Source: Candidatus Onthocola stercoravium (lineage in GTDB: Bacteria > Bacillota_I > Bacilli_A > RF39 > UBA660). From it: a stretch of 7,147 bases of DNA. The position numbers were made by a program, and so were the translations under genes. Position 1 is the stretch's first letter, and each line of letters starts with the position of its first letter. A model generated the notes under the pieces. That model did no database searches. It was not told the DNA's origin and was given only the letters and a program-made list of their open reading frames with translations. Shown here piece after piece: positions 6,803-7,147 of the stretch. The stretch spans positions 1-7,147 of the forward strand of contig DVHV01000039.1 of the NCBI GenBank assembly GCA_018711775.1. The letters are read 5' to 3'.

Positions 6803-6856
6803 CCTCCTTACCATCTTATTCATATGTATTATATCATTTTCGAGCAATTTCGACAA
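6803..6856 (-). promoter_or_regulatory. Promoter and ribosome site of the autolysin-cohesin operon
   Basis: Minus strand: -35 TTGTCG (6851-6856, four of six consensus bases), 17-base spacer, -10 TATAAT (6828-6833) preceded by an extended TGA element (TGATATAAT). The transcript should start near 6821, giving a leader of about 29 bases with AAGGAGG at 6803-6809. The extended -10 compensates for the weak -35. Confidence 0.7.
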
Positions 6857-6884
6857 ATCATATACAAAAAATCCAGTAAAAGTG

Positions 6885-6901
6885 TGTAAAATAACTGTTA
6901 T
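6885..6901 (+). promoter_or_regulatory. Candidate WalR (YycF) binding box in the divergent promoter region
   Basis: TGTAAA, five bases, then TGTTAT on the plus strand matches every position of the published WalR consensus TGTWAH-N5-TGTWAH. WalR is the essential cell-wall response regulator of low-GC Gram-positives and typically controls autolysins. The box is centred about 72 bases upstream of the predicted autolysin start, on the opposite strand. Its second half-site coincides with the -35 position of the plus-strand gene. The match is exact, but the sequence is short and the setting AT-rich. Confidence 0.5.
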
Positions 6902-6904
6902 TTT
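6888..6904. repeat. Perfect 17-base palindrome between the divergent genes
   Basis: AAAATAAC (6888-6895), a single T, then GTTATTTT (6897-6904) form a perfect dyad overlapping the WalR-like box. With a one-base centre it cannot form a stable hairpin, so a dimeric regulator site is the more reasonable reading if it matters at all. Confidence 0.35.
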
Positions 6905-6941
6905 TTCGTAAAATATACTATAATAGGTTTAAATGTGGTGG
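6896..6941 (+). promoter_or_regulatory. Candidate promoter and ribosome site of the plus-strand membrane protein gene
   Basis: A perfect -10 TATAAT lies at 6919-6924. The hexamer 17 bases upstream, TGTTAT (6896-6901), is a poor -35 and coincides with the second WalR-like half-site, as expected for a regulator-dependent promoter. Predicted transcript start is near 6931, followed by GGTGG (6937-6941) six bases before the ATG at 6948. Confidence 0.5.
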
Positions 6942-6947
6942 TTGTAG

Positions 6948-7147
6948 ATGGGAAAATCGTTTGATAAAATTGATATTATTTTTATTGTATTAATTTCAAT
7001 ATATTTACTCGCTTTGGTTATCGGAATACTTTGGATAATACTAGATAAATTAGAAAAAGCAAAATTAAAAACTAGTTCTCCAGTTAATACAGTTAAAGAA
7101 AAGAAAGTTATTAAAGTGGAAGCACCAAAAGAAGTTGAAGAAAAAAC
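6948..7147 (+). CDS. Single-span membrane protein, partial (3' end outside window)
   Basis: An open frame of 66 codons runs off the window. The ATG at 6948 directly follows an in-frame TAG (6945-6947) and has GGTGG six bases upstream, so the start is well fixed. Seen: short N-terminus MGKSFDKID, one hydrophobic helix (about 10-31), then a charged segment DKLEKAKLK, and a Lys/Glu/Val-rich stretch from about residue 46 including VIKVEAPKEVEEK. I do not recognise the family from this fragment. It is transcribed away from the autolysin operon and shares the regulatory region, including the WalR-like box, so a cell-envelope role is plausible but inferred. Orientation in the membrane is unclear because both flanks carry positive charges. 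Confidence 0.7.
   Translation, partial: MGKSFDKIDIIFIVLISIYLLALVIGILWIILDKLEKAKLKTSSPVNTVKEKKVIKVEAPKEVEEK

Noticed and set aside
6838..6856. Tandem ten-base direct repeat TTTCGAGCAA / TTTCGACAA in the autolysin promoter spacer
   Set aside because: Only two short imperfect copies, overlapping the spacer and -35. I cannot tell it from chance and know no regulator with this site.

Overview
The window is AT-rich with A/T-ending codons, strong AAGGAG-type ribosome sites and sigma-A-like promoters. Five of its six genes lie on the minus strand. TGG encodes Trp, and TGA acts as a stop inside an ATGA gene overlap, so the standard bacterial code is used. This points to a low-GC member of the Bacillota, most likely an uncultured host-associated Bacilli or Erysipelotrichia-like lineage. 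The taxonomic guess is inference: no rRNA or other marker gene is present.

Left to right, the window holds: (1) 1-1870 minus, the N-terminal 623 residues of a calcium-type (P2) cation-pumping P-type ATPase, cut by the window edge at its hinge motif TGDGVND. (2) 1929-3454 minus, a two-gene unit read kinase first. It has a compact HipA/HipT-like Ser/Thr kinase with a TTG start, then a protein joining a HipS-like (HipA N-terminal) domain to a HIRAN domain. The genes overlap by ATGA, and a near-consensus promoter begins directly after the stop codon of the preceding gene. (3) 3507-6792 minus, a two-gene surface operon. A secreted SH3b-glucosaminidase (autolysin-like) ending in a two-repeat dockerin is followed, 13 bases later, by a membrane-anchored protein with an N-terminal cohesin domain. 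(4) 6793-6947, a divergent promoter region with a sequence fitting the WalR box consensus. (5) 6948-7147 plus, the start of a single-span membrane protein with a Lys/Glu-rich tail.

The surface operon reads as a self-contained set. One gene makes a peptidoglycan hydrolase carrying a dockerin, and the next makes a membrane-tethered cohesin that could hold it at the cell surface. This resembles cellulosome attachment used for cell-wall remodelling, with possible control by the wall-stress regulator WalR. The kinase/HipS-HIRAN unit resembles bicistronic HipA-family toxin-antitoxin modules that lack the usual HTH (HipB) antitoxin. No tRNA, rRNA, CRISPR array or insertion sequence was seen, and no gene-free stretch exceeds about 155 bases.
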